Positions 6,745-13,279 of a stretch of 13,319 nucleotides of DNA are shown here, one piece after another. The translations under genes and the position numbers were made by a program. The DNA comes from an uncultured Ruminococcus sp. Its GTDB lineage: Bacteria > Bacillota > Clostridia > Oscillospirales > Ruminococcaceae. The stretch covers positions 1 through 13,319 of the forward strand of contig CAJKFZ010000054.1 in the NCBI GenBank assembly GCA_905199285.1. Direction: 5' to 3'. How positions within the stretch are numbered: position 1 is the first letter of the stretch; the number at the start of each line of letters is the position of its first letter. Under the pieces are notes generated by a model that saw only the letters and a list, made by a program, of their open reading frames with translations, was not told the origin of the DNA and ran no database searches.

Positions 6745-6774
6745 ATTATACATTAATTGTGTTATAATTGTCAA
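6745..6774 (-). promoter_or_regulatory. Consensus promoter of ogt, overlapping the recombinase stop codon
   Basis: Minus strand: TTGACA at 6774-6769, 18 bases, TATAAT at 6750-6745. Both hexamers are perfect matches. The TGA of the recombinase gene (6773-6771) is inside the -35 hexamer, so the recombinase coding region abuts the ogt promoter with no spacer. Confidence 0.85.
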
Positions 6775-8246
6775 CCGCTCTCCGTATGAAAAGTCACATC
6801 AATGATTTTCACATTGCCTCTTCTGCTGTTTCGCATTTCATTCACTATGACGATTTTTTCAACGAATTTCAGAAGAAATAATCGCTTTTCCGAATCAGTA
6901 AGCAACTCCCAGTTTTCCTTAAGGTTTTTGATAATATCTTCCCCTTCGATCACTAATTCTCCTTTCACAACCGAAAGCTCGTCAAGCTGACCGAGGGTTT
7001 TGATTTTCTCGGATTCAATATAGTCCTTTAACTGCATAAACTGCTCAAAACTCAGCTTATTTTCCGCATACGAACTTATAAGCTCTCTTTCCTTGCCCTC
7101 AAGAGTTTTCAGAAAATGATTCAGTCTTTGCATCTCTTTATTTTTTTTTGTATCGTTCATTTCCTTTATTTGAACTTCATCTGCTTCGGAAAAATCTTCG
7201 ATCTGCTCAAGATAATCAAGGAACGCTGTTTCAGCATTTTTATGCAATATATTGCTTGCATTGCAGGTCTTTCGTCTGTATCCGCCGCAGCGGTAGCCTC
7301 CCTTGAACACTTTTTCGCCGTTTTTATTTTTAGCGCTGTCGTTATGAGTTATCAAACCTGCTCCGCATTTTCCGCAGTATAAAATACCGGAAAAATAATT
7401 CTCCTGCTTTGGACGCTTTGTATAACTCTTTTTAGAAATTTTCCCAATAAGTTCCTGAGCTTCATTATACAGTTCTTCGGAAATAATCGGCTCATGATTT
7501 CCTTTGACCTCAAAATTGCGCTTCTCATCTTTGGTCGCATATCTGACATTGCCTATGTAATTACAGTTTGTAAGCATATTTTTTACGCTTCTTGCCTGCC
7601 AGACTGAATTTTCTTTCGTCGGAATATTTCTCTCATTCAGATTTTTAGCTATATCAAGAAACGGCATCCCCTTGTTTACGAACATTTCAAACACTTCCTT
7701 TACAATAACCGCCTCTTTTTTATTGATTTTCTGTACTTTATCTCCCCTGCACTTATCGTAACCGTAGCTTGCCGTTCTGGTGCAGAGACTATAGCCCTCT
7801 CTCACCTTTCTTTCAAAACCCAATTTGGTTCTTTCAACTATATTTTCCCGTTCAAATTCAGCAAAAATGCCGATTATTTTTATAAACATTCTTCCTGAAG
7901 GCGTTTGCGTATCTATACTTTCACAAAGCGAATTAAATGCGCAGCCGTATTCGTTAAACAGATTGATCAAATATATTAAATCTGACGTACTTCTTGTAAG
8001 ACGGTCTATCTTAAAAACCAGAACATTTTTAATATTTCCGTTTTTTATGTCCTGAATCAGCTCTTTTATCTGCGGACGGCATTCGATACTCTTTCCGCTT
8101 ATCCCCTCATCGGAGTAAATCCGATATATAGTCCAATCCTTTATTCTCGCATAGTCCTTCAGCTTTTCCTCCTGCGCCCTTATCGAAAACCCTTCTTTTG
8201 CCTGTTCCTCGGTCGATACTCTGACGTAGATTCCGGTTGCCGGCAT
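6771..8246 (-). CDS. Large serine recombinase (site-specific integrase/transposase)
   Basis: This 491-residue protein has the large serine recombinase layout. The resolvase catalytic domain is at 1-145, with nucleophile Ser11 in GIYVRVSTEEQ, and DRLTRS at 81-86 plus FAEFERENI at 128-136. The recombinase domain spans about 150-280. A zinc ribbon has Cys291, Cys294, Cys320 and Cys328. A coiled-coil region follows at about 345-450. These enzymes cut both DNA strands at att sites and form a Ser-DNA link; they move phages and conjugative or small transposable elements. All key parts are present, so it looks intact. AGGAG lies about nine bases before the ATG. A 39-codon ORF sits 15 bases upstream on the same strand. 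The gene is visibly richer in A/T and Lys/Asn/Ile codons than tex or the amylase, consistent with transfer. Truncated feoB adjoins its 5' side. Confidence 0.95.
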   Translation of the reverse strand: MPATGIYVRVSTEEQAKEGFSIRAQEEKLKDYARIKDWTIYRIYSDEGISGKSIECRPQIKELIQDIKNGNIKNVLVFKIDRLTRSTSDLIYLINLFNEYGCAFNSLCESIDTQTPSGRMFIKIIGIFAEFERENIVERTKLGFERKVREGYSLCTRTASYGYDKCRGDKVQKINKKEAVIVKEVFEMFVNKGMPFLDIAKNLNERNIPTKENSVWQARSVKNMLTNCNYIGNVRYATKDEKRNFEVKGNHEPIISEELYNEAQELIGKISKKSYTKRPKQENYFSGILYCGKCGAGLITHNDSAKNKNGEKVFKGGYRCGGYRRKTCNASNILHKNAETAFLDYLEQIEDFSEADEVQIKEMNDTKKNKEMQRLNHFLKTLEGKERELISSYAENKLSFEQFMQLKDYIESEKIKTLGQLDELSVVKGELVIEGEDIIKNLKENWELLTDSEKRLFLLKFVEKIVIVNEMRNSRRGNVKIIDVTFHTESG

Positions 8247-8261
8247 GATAAATCGCTCCTA

Positions 8262-8381
8262 TCATTTTTCTTTTGAAAGCAGATTCTTTTTCTTCCTCGG
8301 AATTGACGTTTTTAAGAAAAATTTCAACATTCTTATCTGAAGTTCTTTTGGCAGAACTATCTTTTTCTGCTCATTTTCCAT
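8262..8381 (-). CDS. Small basic protein (39 aa) preceding the recombinase
   Basis: An ATG at 8381, preceded by a perfect GGAGGTGA ribosome site with ideal spacing, opens a 39-codon frame ending in TGA at 8264-8262, only 15 bases before the recombinase start. The protein begins MENEQKKIVLPKELQ and continues with KFFLKTSIPRKKK: an acidic/polar start, an amphipathic middle and a strongly basic C terminus, with no Cys and no membrane helix. The very strong ribosome site and tight spacing argue that it is a real gene cotranscribed with the recombinase. It may be a DNA-binding accessory or directionality factor, but that is speculation. It could alternatively be a leader peptide that couples translation to the recombinase. 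I recall similar short ORFs before serine recombinases in Clostridia but cannot verify this here. Confidence 0.65.
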   Translation of the reverse strand: MENEQKKIVLPKELQIRMLKFFLKTSIPRKKKNLLSKEK

Positions 8382-8443
8382 ATCTCACCTCCAATATCCT
8401 GATAAAATTATATTGCTTTTAACGATATTTATTCCGGTTTATT

Positions 8444-9418
8444 TTGAATCCGGCTATGGCGATATTCTTCCCGCTTTTCACTATTCTGGAGGACGCAGGG
8501 TATCTTCCGAGAATCGCATTTAATCTCGACCGCTGTTTCCGCTGCTGCAATGCCTGCGGAAAACAATCAATCACAATGGCGATGGGATTTGGCTGTAACG
8601 CCTGCGGGGTAACGGGATGCCGTATTATCGACTCTCCCCGTGAACGGCTTATTGCAATTCTGACCAACAGTTTTGTCCCCTGCAACGGTCGGTTTCCGAC
8701 TATTATAGCTATAATCACTATGTTCTTCGTCACGGCAGGAAACAGGTTTTCATCTGTAATATCTGCGCTTCTGCTCCTCGGAGCAATTCTGCTTGGAGTA
8801 GCGGCAACGCTTGCTATGTCCAAACTTTTGTCGCATACTCTGCTTAAAGGAATCCCCTCTTCTTTTACTCTGGAACTTCCTCCATACCGTCGACCGCAGT
8901 TCGGCAAAGTTTTAGTGCGTTCGATTTTCGACAGAACAATTTTCGTTCTTGGAAGAGCCTGCACTGCCGCTGCTCCATGCGGACTTATAATATGGCTTCT
9001 TGCAAACATAAATGCCGGAGACTCCTCGCTGCTCGCTCATGCATCAGATTTTCTCGATCCCTTTGGACGCTTCATCGGTCTTGACGGAGTCATACTGCTG
9101 GGATTTATTCTCGGATTTCCGGCAAACGAGATCGTCGTTCCAATAATACTTATGACCTATCTTGCACAGGGCAGTCTTATAGAGCTGAACGATCCGGCAC
9201 AGCTCCATGCGGTTTTAAGCGCAAACGGCTGGGATTTCACTACTGCGCTCTGTATGATAATTTTCACACTATTTCATTTTCCCTGCGCCACTACCTGTCT
9301 TACAATAAAAAAAGAAACCGGCAGTCTTAAATGGACGGCTGTCAGCTTCATTCTTCCGGTTTTAACCGGAATCGTACTTTGTGCGGCAGTAAACGGCGTT
9401 TCAATGTTATTCACATAA
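8444..9418 (+). pseudogene. feoB: feoB 3' fragment (ferrous iron transporter B, N-terminal GTPase half missing)
   Basis: The 324-residue reading frame matches the C-terminal membrane half of Clostridia-type FeoB. It starts at the ILNPAMAIFFPLFTILEDAGYLPR region and continues through FGCNACGVTGC, RIIDSPRERLIAILTN, VPCNGRFP and GFPANEIVVPI. The GTPase domain, the regulatory part and the first membrane helices are absent, more than half of a normal 650-750 residue protein. The frame opens at a TAA at 8420-8422. The nominal TTG at 8444 has no ribosome site, so I regard it as a remnant. FeoB-like sequence appears to stop around 8435-8445, just beyond the recombinase module transcribed away from it. 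The remaining 3' part shows no frameshifts or stops, so the break looks recent. If intact elsewhere, the 5' part should carry a GxxGxGKS-type P-loop. Confidence 0.85.
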
Positions 9419-9421
9419 AAT

Positions 9422-9447
9422 AAAAAAACCTGTAAAAAATTACAGGT
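9422..9447 (-). terminator. Intrinsic terminator reading leftward (minus strand)
   Basis: ACCTGTAA (9428-9435), loop AAAA, TTACAGGT (9440-9447) form a perfect 8-bp stem. On the minus strand the stem is followed by a run of T (complement of 9422-9428). On the plus strand the sequence after the stem is CAAGAAAAA, with no U tract. It therefore fits termination of leftward transcription, such as from the amylase gene, rather than of feoB, although it lies four bases after the feoB stop. Confidence 0.7.
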
Positions 9448-9485
9448 CAAGAAAAATAAAATGAATTTAGAGGGGGAATTGGGGG

Positions 9486-9683
9486 ATCAATGTCATCAAC
9501 TTAAGTGGGGACGCTGTCCCCTCACCCCTGCCAAAGGGGAGTACATCCCCTTTGGAATCCCGATATTAATTATTTTCATTACCCCATAAAGGAGTAATGA
9601 AAATAATTAGAGTGAATATCCATAGAAAAATTTCCTCTTGACATGGACATAAGAAACAGGGCACTTAAGTTGTTGACATTGAT
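9486..9683. repeat. 22-nt inverted repeat pair flanking repeat copy C
   Basis: The 22 bases at 9486-9507 and 9662-9683 are inverted repeats matching at 21 of 22 positions (core CAACTTAAGTG). They enclose 154 bases, most of which is repeat copy C. The intergenic stretch 9419-9765 (347 bases) holds only the leftward terminator, this inverted repeat, copy C and a short A/T-rich tail. The pair may be the ends of a small non-autonomous element or an IS remnant into which copy C moved. I see no transposase frame that I can defend. Confidence 0.75.
9507..9624 (+). repeat. Intergenic hairpin repeat, copy C
   Basis: GGGGAC-GCT-GTCCCC (9507-9521) is followed by CACCCCTG. A 9-bp hairpin pairs 9531-9539 with 9547-9555. 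The main 18-bp hairpin pairs 9568-9585 with 9591-9608, loop ATAAA. The single mismatch in the main stem is in the otherwise constant tip: CCCC on the left faces GGAG on the right, a state between copy A (CTCC/GGAG) and copies B, D and E (CCCC/GGGG). It lies between the convergent feoB fragment and amylase gene. Confidence 0.9.
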
Positions 9684-9765
9684 TTTGGGATTACTTAATC
9701 CTCTATAAGTATAGCCCCGCTTTCTTAAAATAATCTTAAAAGCGTATCTGTACCAGAGAATTTTT

Positions 9766-11649
9766 TCAGCCAATAAAATCAGCCTTTATGATAGAATAAC
9801 CATATGGCTCTATTTTAAGGAAATTATCACTGAATTCACCCACATGCGGCTTTAAATTCTTAAATCTCGGAAGAAGAGAAGCAAGATCGTTCAGCATTAC
9901 GCTTTCAGCGCTTCTGTTTACAAAAACGATGTAATCGGTCTCGCCGACTCTTGTAAACGCAATTATTCTGTCATCAACAACTGCCTTGTCGTTCAGCACG
10001 AAATAAGTCTGACCGTCTTTCATGTTCGGGATAGACTTTCTCACACGGCTAAGCTCTGAAACATACTCGATAAGCTCATGGTCTTCATTTCCCCAAGGAT
10101 AACAGCGGCGGTTGAAGGGATCTTTATATCCCTGAAGTCCGGCTTCGTCACCGTAATAAATGCTCGGAACTCCGGGCAGGAAAAACTGGAGCGCCATTGC
10201 TGCCTTCAGTCTGTTTTTGCCAAGAGCATATTCACTCTCGGTCAGGTATCTTTCCGCCATCCAGTCCTTGCTCTTGTCATCGCAGTTTTCGCCGCCAAGA
10301 CGATTTATTGCACGTTCGATATCATGAGTTGAAACGAAATTCATCAGCACGTCGATAGTCGGCTTCGGATAATTCTCAACGATCGTCATCACCGAATTAA
10401 TGAAATGTCTCGGATCTCCGCCCTTGATGAAGTTGATTATCGCCTCACGGAAAGGATAGTTCATAACAGAATCGAGCTGATCGCCGAGGAGATAACGACG
10501 TTTTATACCGTAACTTTCCTTATTTGAAGCATCCTCCCAGACCTCGCCGATAACGATTTTATCGTCGCCGAAGCCTTTGACAGACTTTCGGAGATTGTTC
10601 AGGAACTGATCGGGAAGCTCGTCGGCAACGTCAAGACGATATCCTGCCGCACCTTTGCTGAGCCAGTATTGTAAAACTCCCTCTTCACCGCAGATGAAAT
10701 CAGTGTAATTCTCGTTATTTTCCCAGACGTTCGGGAGAGTATCTATTCCCCACCAAGCTTCGTAGGTGTCGGGAAAATTGGTGAAAGAGTACCACTCGTA
10801 ATATTTGCTGTCCTTAGACTGATATGCGCCGGCTTCGGGATAGCGTCCGAACTTGTTGAAGTAAACGCTGTCAGCTCCGGTATGAGAGAAAACTCCGTCA
10901 AGAATTACCGATATACCGTACTTTTCAGCCTCTTTGCAAAGCTCTTCAAACTCATCGTTAGTACCAAGCAGCGGATCGGCTTTCATGTAATCGGCAGTAT
11001 TGTATCTGTGATTTTCGTGGGATTCAAAAATCGGGTTGAGATAAATGCAGGTAACACCGAGGTCTTTAAGGTACCCGAGTTTCGACTGGATTCCGGCAAA
11101 ATCTCCGCCGAAATAATCGTTATTCCAGACATGACCGTTCTCGTCCGGCTTATAATAGGGAGTACCGTTCCAGTCATCACGGATAACTCGTCCATACGGA
11201 ATGTTTTCGTGAACCTTTCCGCTCTTGCAGAAACGATCAGGGAAAATCTGATACATAACTCCGCCCTTGAGGAAATCAGGAGTTTCATAAGTATTTTTGT
11301 AAACGGTAAGCTGGAAGAGGTCGCCGTTATCAATACATCCCTCGTGAACATTGCTCTTCTTGATGTAATGACGGATTCCTCCCTGAGTATACGAGAAATA
11401 GTAGTAGTGAACATCGCTGTATCTTGCGGTATATTCAGTAGAGTACGCAATACAGTCATCCTCTTCGGTTATTTCATTCATATTAAGGAAACGTTCTTTG
11501 AATCCCGTTCTGAAAAGCACGAGCACAGGCGGAAAATCAGGAACTACATCCTTCGAGAGCCTTATGGTGAAGCGGCAGGTCTCAAACTGCTTTACCGCTC
11601 CGAAAATCGATTTATAATTAAGATCCCATGAGTCATAAATCGGTTTCAT
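9766..11649 (-). CDS. GH13 alpha-glycosidase, neopullulanase/maltogenic amylase-like
   Basis: A cytosolic enzyme of 627 residues with no signal peptide. An N-terminal beta-rich domain (about 1-120, like CBM34 domains of neopullulanases) leads to the (beta/alpha)8 GH13 domain starting at GGVMYQIFPDRF. Conserved regions: I DGVFSHTG (251-258); II GYRLDVADE with nucleophile Asp340; III IGEVWED with acid/base Glu369; IV NFVSTHDIER with Asp443. A beta-sandwich C-terminal domain follows (about 535-627). Members hydrolyse alpha-1,4 and some alpha-1,6 links in maltodextrins, pullulan or cyclodextrins, and feed imported oligosaccharides to glycolysis. A TTG at 11652 could start one codon earlier, but the ATG at 11649 is seven bases from GGAGG and is preferred. 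No sugar transporter is next to it. The exact substrate cannot be told from sequence. Confidence 0.93.
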   Translation of the reverse strand: MKPIYDSWDLNYKSIFGAVKQFETCRFTIRLSKDVVPDFPPVLVLFRTGFKERFLNMNEITEEDDCIAYSTEYTARYSDVHYYYFSYTQGGIRHYIKKSNVHEGCIDNGDLFQLTVYKNTYETPDFLKGGVMYQIFPDRFCKSGKVHENIPYGRVIRDDWNGTPYYKPDENGHVWNNDYFGGDFAGIQSKLGYLKDLGVTCIYLNPIFESHENHRYNTADYMKADPLLGTNDEFEELCKEAEKYGISVILDGVFSHTGADSVYFNKFGRYPEAGAYQSKDSKYYEWYSFTNFPDTYEAWWGIDTLPNVWENNENYTDFICGEEGVLQYWLSKGAAGYRLDVADELPDQFLNNLRKSVKGFGDDKIVIGEVWEDASNKESYGIKRRYLLGDQLDSVMNYPFREAIINFIKGGDPRHFINSVMTIVENYPKPTIDVLMNFVSTHDIERAINRLGGENCDDKSKDWMAERYLTESEYALGKNRLKAAMALQFFLPGVPSIYYGDEAGLQGYKDPFNRRCYPWGNEDHELIEYVSELSRVRKSIPNMKDGQTYFVLNDKAVVDDRIIAFTRVGETDYIVFVNRSAESVMLNDLASLLPRFKNLKPHVGEFSDNFLKIEPYGYSIIKADFIG

Positions 11650-11723
11650 CAAAATACCTCCAAATAAAATTATTGAAAAACCGCCGCTTCAACAGCAGTA
11701 TTGTCCTTTACCTGCGATTATAT

Positions 11724-11850
11724 GGGGGACTCTGTCCCCCCATCCCCCTGCCAAAGGGTGAATCCACCCTTTGGAAACCCGGTATTAATCAATACATAAT
11801 CCCCTTAATGGGGATTATGTATTGATTAGGGCGATGCCCCTAAGAGAAAT
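11724..11850 (+). repeat. Intergenic hairpin repeat, copy D
   Basis: GGGGGAC-TCT-GTCCCCC (11724-11740). A perfect 10-bp hairpin pairs 11751-11760 with 11765-11774. The main hairpin has 18 perfect pairs (11787-11804 with 11810-11827), loop TTAAT instead of ATAAA. A small hairpin GGGC-GAT-GCCC (11829-11839) closes it. It lies upstream of the amylase and downstream of the XRE gene, both minus strand, so unlike A and B it is oriented against the flanking genes. A possible -10 hexamer for the amylase (TATAAT, 11722-11717) touches its edge, but no -35 is visible. Confidence 0.9.
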
Positions 11851-11858
11851 TATCTTTT

Positions 11859-11876
11859 TGACAGAGAGTATGAGGG
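11859..11876 (+). repeat. Short motif shared with the right end of the window
   Basis: TGACAGAGAGTATGAGGG here resembles TGACAGAGGGTACGGG at 13304-13319. Both lie just outside a copy of the large repeat (D and E). This suggests a second small repeat that accompanies the first. The match is short and imperfect. Confidence 0.4.
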
Positions 11877-11919
11877 AAAAAGTCTCCCTACAATAGCAAA
11901 CAAAGTCAATACCGCTGTC

Positions 11920-12909
11920 CTAACGCCGGTATCTGAAAACAAGTCCCACAGCGGCTGAAATTCCTGCAAGACCGATAATAAATGCTGAAACTATAGCTGT
12001 TGAAACATCGTCATTTATTGTTATGGAAAAATCCACATTCGACGGCAGAAAATGCAGAGCGAGTTTTTCCGCCGATAAGAGCCATACGCCAAGCATTGCA
12101 AGAACGGCGGACGATTTGAGAAAAATATTTATCTTAGCATATCTTATAACTGCAAAAATTGCCCATACCAATACAAGAACGCACGCTGCGGAGACTATTC
12201 CCGTAACAAAGCTTTCCCAGACTCCGTATTTCAGCGTTCCATAAGCGACAACCGCCAGTATCATAGCCGTATCGGCAGCCATACATATAAGCGATTTGTT
12301 ATTTCCGATATACTTGCTTATAAAATCACATCGGATAATAAACGGCAGAAAAACGATGCACAGTCCCAGCGTAACGGACAAAAATGCCATAAAAAACCAG
12401 TCGCCGCCGCTGTAAACGTTTCCCGAAAGCAAAAGAAGCGTCAGCGAAACGTAAGAGCTTGCCAGCGTAAGTATTCCCCTGTTTTTAGCCGCAAATGTCG
12501 GAACGTTCAACAATGAAGCCGACAACATCAGCGACGTCAGAAGAATACAAAACTTCGATGTATTATGCTCTTTAAAAATAAAAATTATAAAGCACGATAT
12601 AATTGCCGATAAATATCCCAAAGCCATAATCGCATTATATACTGCAATAAATAATTTATACTTTTTCGCCATTTTCACAATTTTACGCTGATTTTCGTCA
12701 TCGCTTGCTGTGCAGAGCTCATGCTCTGTAATATTGAGAGCGCTGCATATCTCGGAGATCATGGTAATATCGGGATAGGATATACCTCTCTCCCACTTGC
12801 TGACAGCAGATTCAGTAACGTAAAGTCTTTCGGCAAGAACCTTCTGAGATATCCCCGCCTCTTTTCGTTTGGACTGAATGAATTTTCCAAAAGTAATTGT
12901 ATCCTGCAT
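11920..12909 (-). CDS. XRE-family helix-turn-helix regulator with multi-pass membrane domain
   Basis: This 329-residue protein has an N-terminal Cro/C1-type HTH at about 8-62 (SQKVLAERLYVTESAVSKWE, then RGISYPDITMISEIC). A short hydrophilic linker (67-85) leads to about eight hydrophobic helices from 86 to the end (for example YLSAIISCFIIFIF, WFFMAFLSVTLGLCIVFL, VSAACVLVLVWAIFAVI), ending in RYRR. It should be a membrane-anchored one-component DNA-binding regulator that senses a signal at or in the membrane. Such proteins are common in Clostridia and their ligands are mostly unknown. GAGGTGA precedes the ATG. A consensus promoter with a palindrome over its -35 lies upstream, so self-regulation is plausible. 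The gene is alone; amylase is downstream on the same strand but separated by 270 bases with repeat copy D. A target gene cannot be named. Confidence 0.9.
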   Translation of the reverse strand: MQDTITFGKFIQSKRKEAGISQKVLAERLYVTESAVSKWERGISYPDITMISEICSALNITEHELCTASDDENQRKIVKMAKKYKLFIAVYNAIMALGYLSAIISCFIIFIFKEHNTSKFCILLTSLMLSASLLNVPTFAAKNRGILTLASSYVSLTLLLLSGNVYSGGDWFFMAFLSVTLGLCIVFLPFIIRCDFISKYIGNNKSLICMAADTAMILAVVAYGTLKYGVWESFVTGIVSAACVLVLVWAIFAVIRYAKINIFLKSSAVLAMLGVWLLSAEKLALHFLPSNVDFSITINDDVSTAIVSAFIIGLAGISAAVGLVFRYRR

Positions 12910-12960
12910 ATTTTTTCACCTCAAATAAATTTGGTACACTGCAATGTTTTCCATAAGCCA

Positions 12961-12996
12961 ATTATAAATAATGCTTAGAAAAATGTCAACATTTTT
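12961..12996 (-). promoter_or_regulatory. Consensus promoter and candidate operator of the XRE gene
   Basis: Minus strand: TTGACA at 12989-12984, a 17-base spacer, TATAAT at 12966-12961, about 52 bases before the ATG. A palindrome AAAAATGT-CA-ACATTTTT (12979-12996) covers the whole -35. A dimeric HTH protein bound there would block RNA polymerase, so autorepression by the XRE protein is a reasonable inference. The bases 12997-13120 show nothing else that I can recognise. Confidence 0.8.
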
Positions 12997-13120
12997 CGGT
13001 GAAAACAGGGGTGGATTGGCAGTCGAGTCACGTAAATACGTCGTTTCCGCAATATCTTATTAACAAAGACATATTGGAAATTTTCTTACTTTATTTATCT
13101 TCTATGGCATTTTAAAGAGA

Positions 13121-13279
13121 GTGCTGTCCCTTTTATCCGCTGTTAAAGGGTTTTTTATCCTATAGAATACTTGCCCTTAATTATTACAAATACCCCTTTA
13201 TGGGGTATTTGTAATAATATAATACTGGGTTTCCAAAGGGTTATACAACCCTTTGGCAGGGGTAAGGGGTGACTCCCTA
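13121..13279 (-). repeat. Intergenic hairpin repeat, copy E (inverted, with a mirrored second half)
   Basis: On the minus strand: ACCCCTGCC, a perfect 10-bp hairpin (13256-13247 with 13242-13233), GGAAACCC, and a main hairpin of 17 perfect pairs (13218-13202 with 13196-13180), loop ATAAA. The GGGGAC-NNN-GTCCCC hairpin is replaced by GGGGTGACTCCC. On the other side of the main hairpin, 13124-13150 read on the plus strand carries a decayed copy of the same 5' module (GTCCC ... CTG ... AAAGGG, about 20 of 25 positions against copy A). The element therefore looks mirror-duplicated around the hairpin. Confidence 0.8.

Larger units (their letters stand above)
6771..8435 (-). mobile_element. Recombinase module of an integrated or decayed mobile element
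   Basis: The small ORF and serine recombinase form an A/T-rich two-gene block. On its right it meets the 3' half of feoB within about 60 bases of the small ORF start. On its left it meets the ogt promoter. No other element genes, no direct repeats that I can find at the two edges, and no 5' half of feoB are present. The right boundary therefore probably marks an attachment-site junction (about 8420-8440). The left boundary is uncertain, and the other end of the element may be lost or displaced. Confidence 0.4.

Noticed and set aside
8444..9418. A complete, independent transporter gene starting at TTG 8444
   Set aside because: No ribosome site, and the protein starts in the middle of the FeoB membrane domain without the GTPase half, so a remnant is the simpler reading.
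6250..9418. Direct repeats (attL/attR) bounding the recombinase module
   Set aside because: Comparing the stretches around 6720-6790 and 8400-8450 by eye gave only short A/T-rich similarity, not a credible att core.
9428..9447. Terminator for the feoB fragment on the plus strand
   Set aside because: The stem is followed by CAAGAAAAA on the plus strand. The T run is on the minus-strand side, so only leftward termination is supported.
9579..9773. 64-residue minus-strand frame after the amylase
   Set aside because: Its sequence is explained by the inverted repeat arm and repeat copy C. It overlaps the amylase stop and lacks a defensible ribosome site or domain.
1395..13279. Repeats A-E as integron attC sites or a CRISPR array
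   Set aside because: No GTTRRRY/RYYYAAC boxes, no integron integrase, irregular kilobase spacing and no spacers or cas genes.
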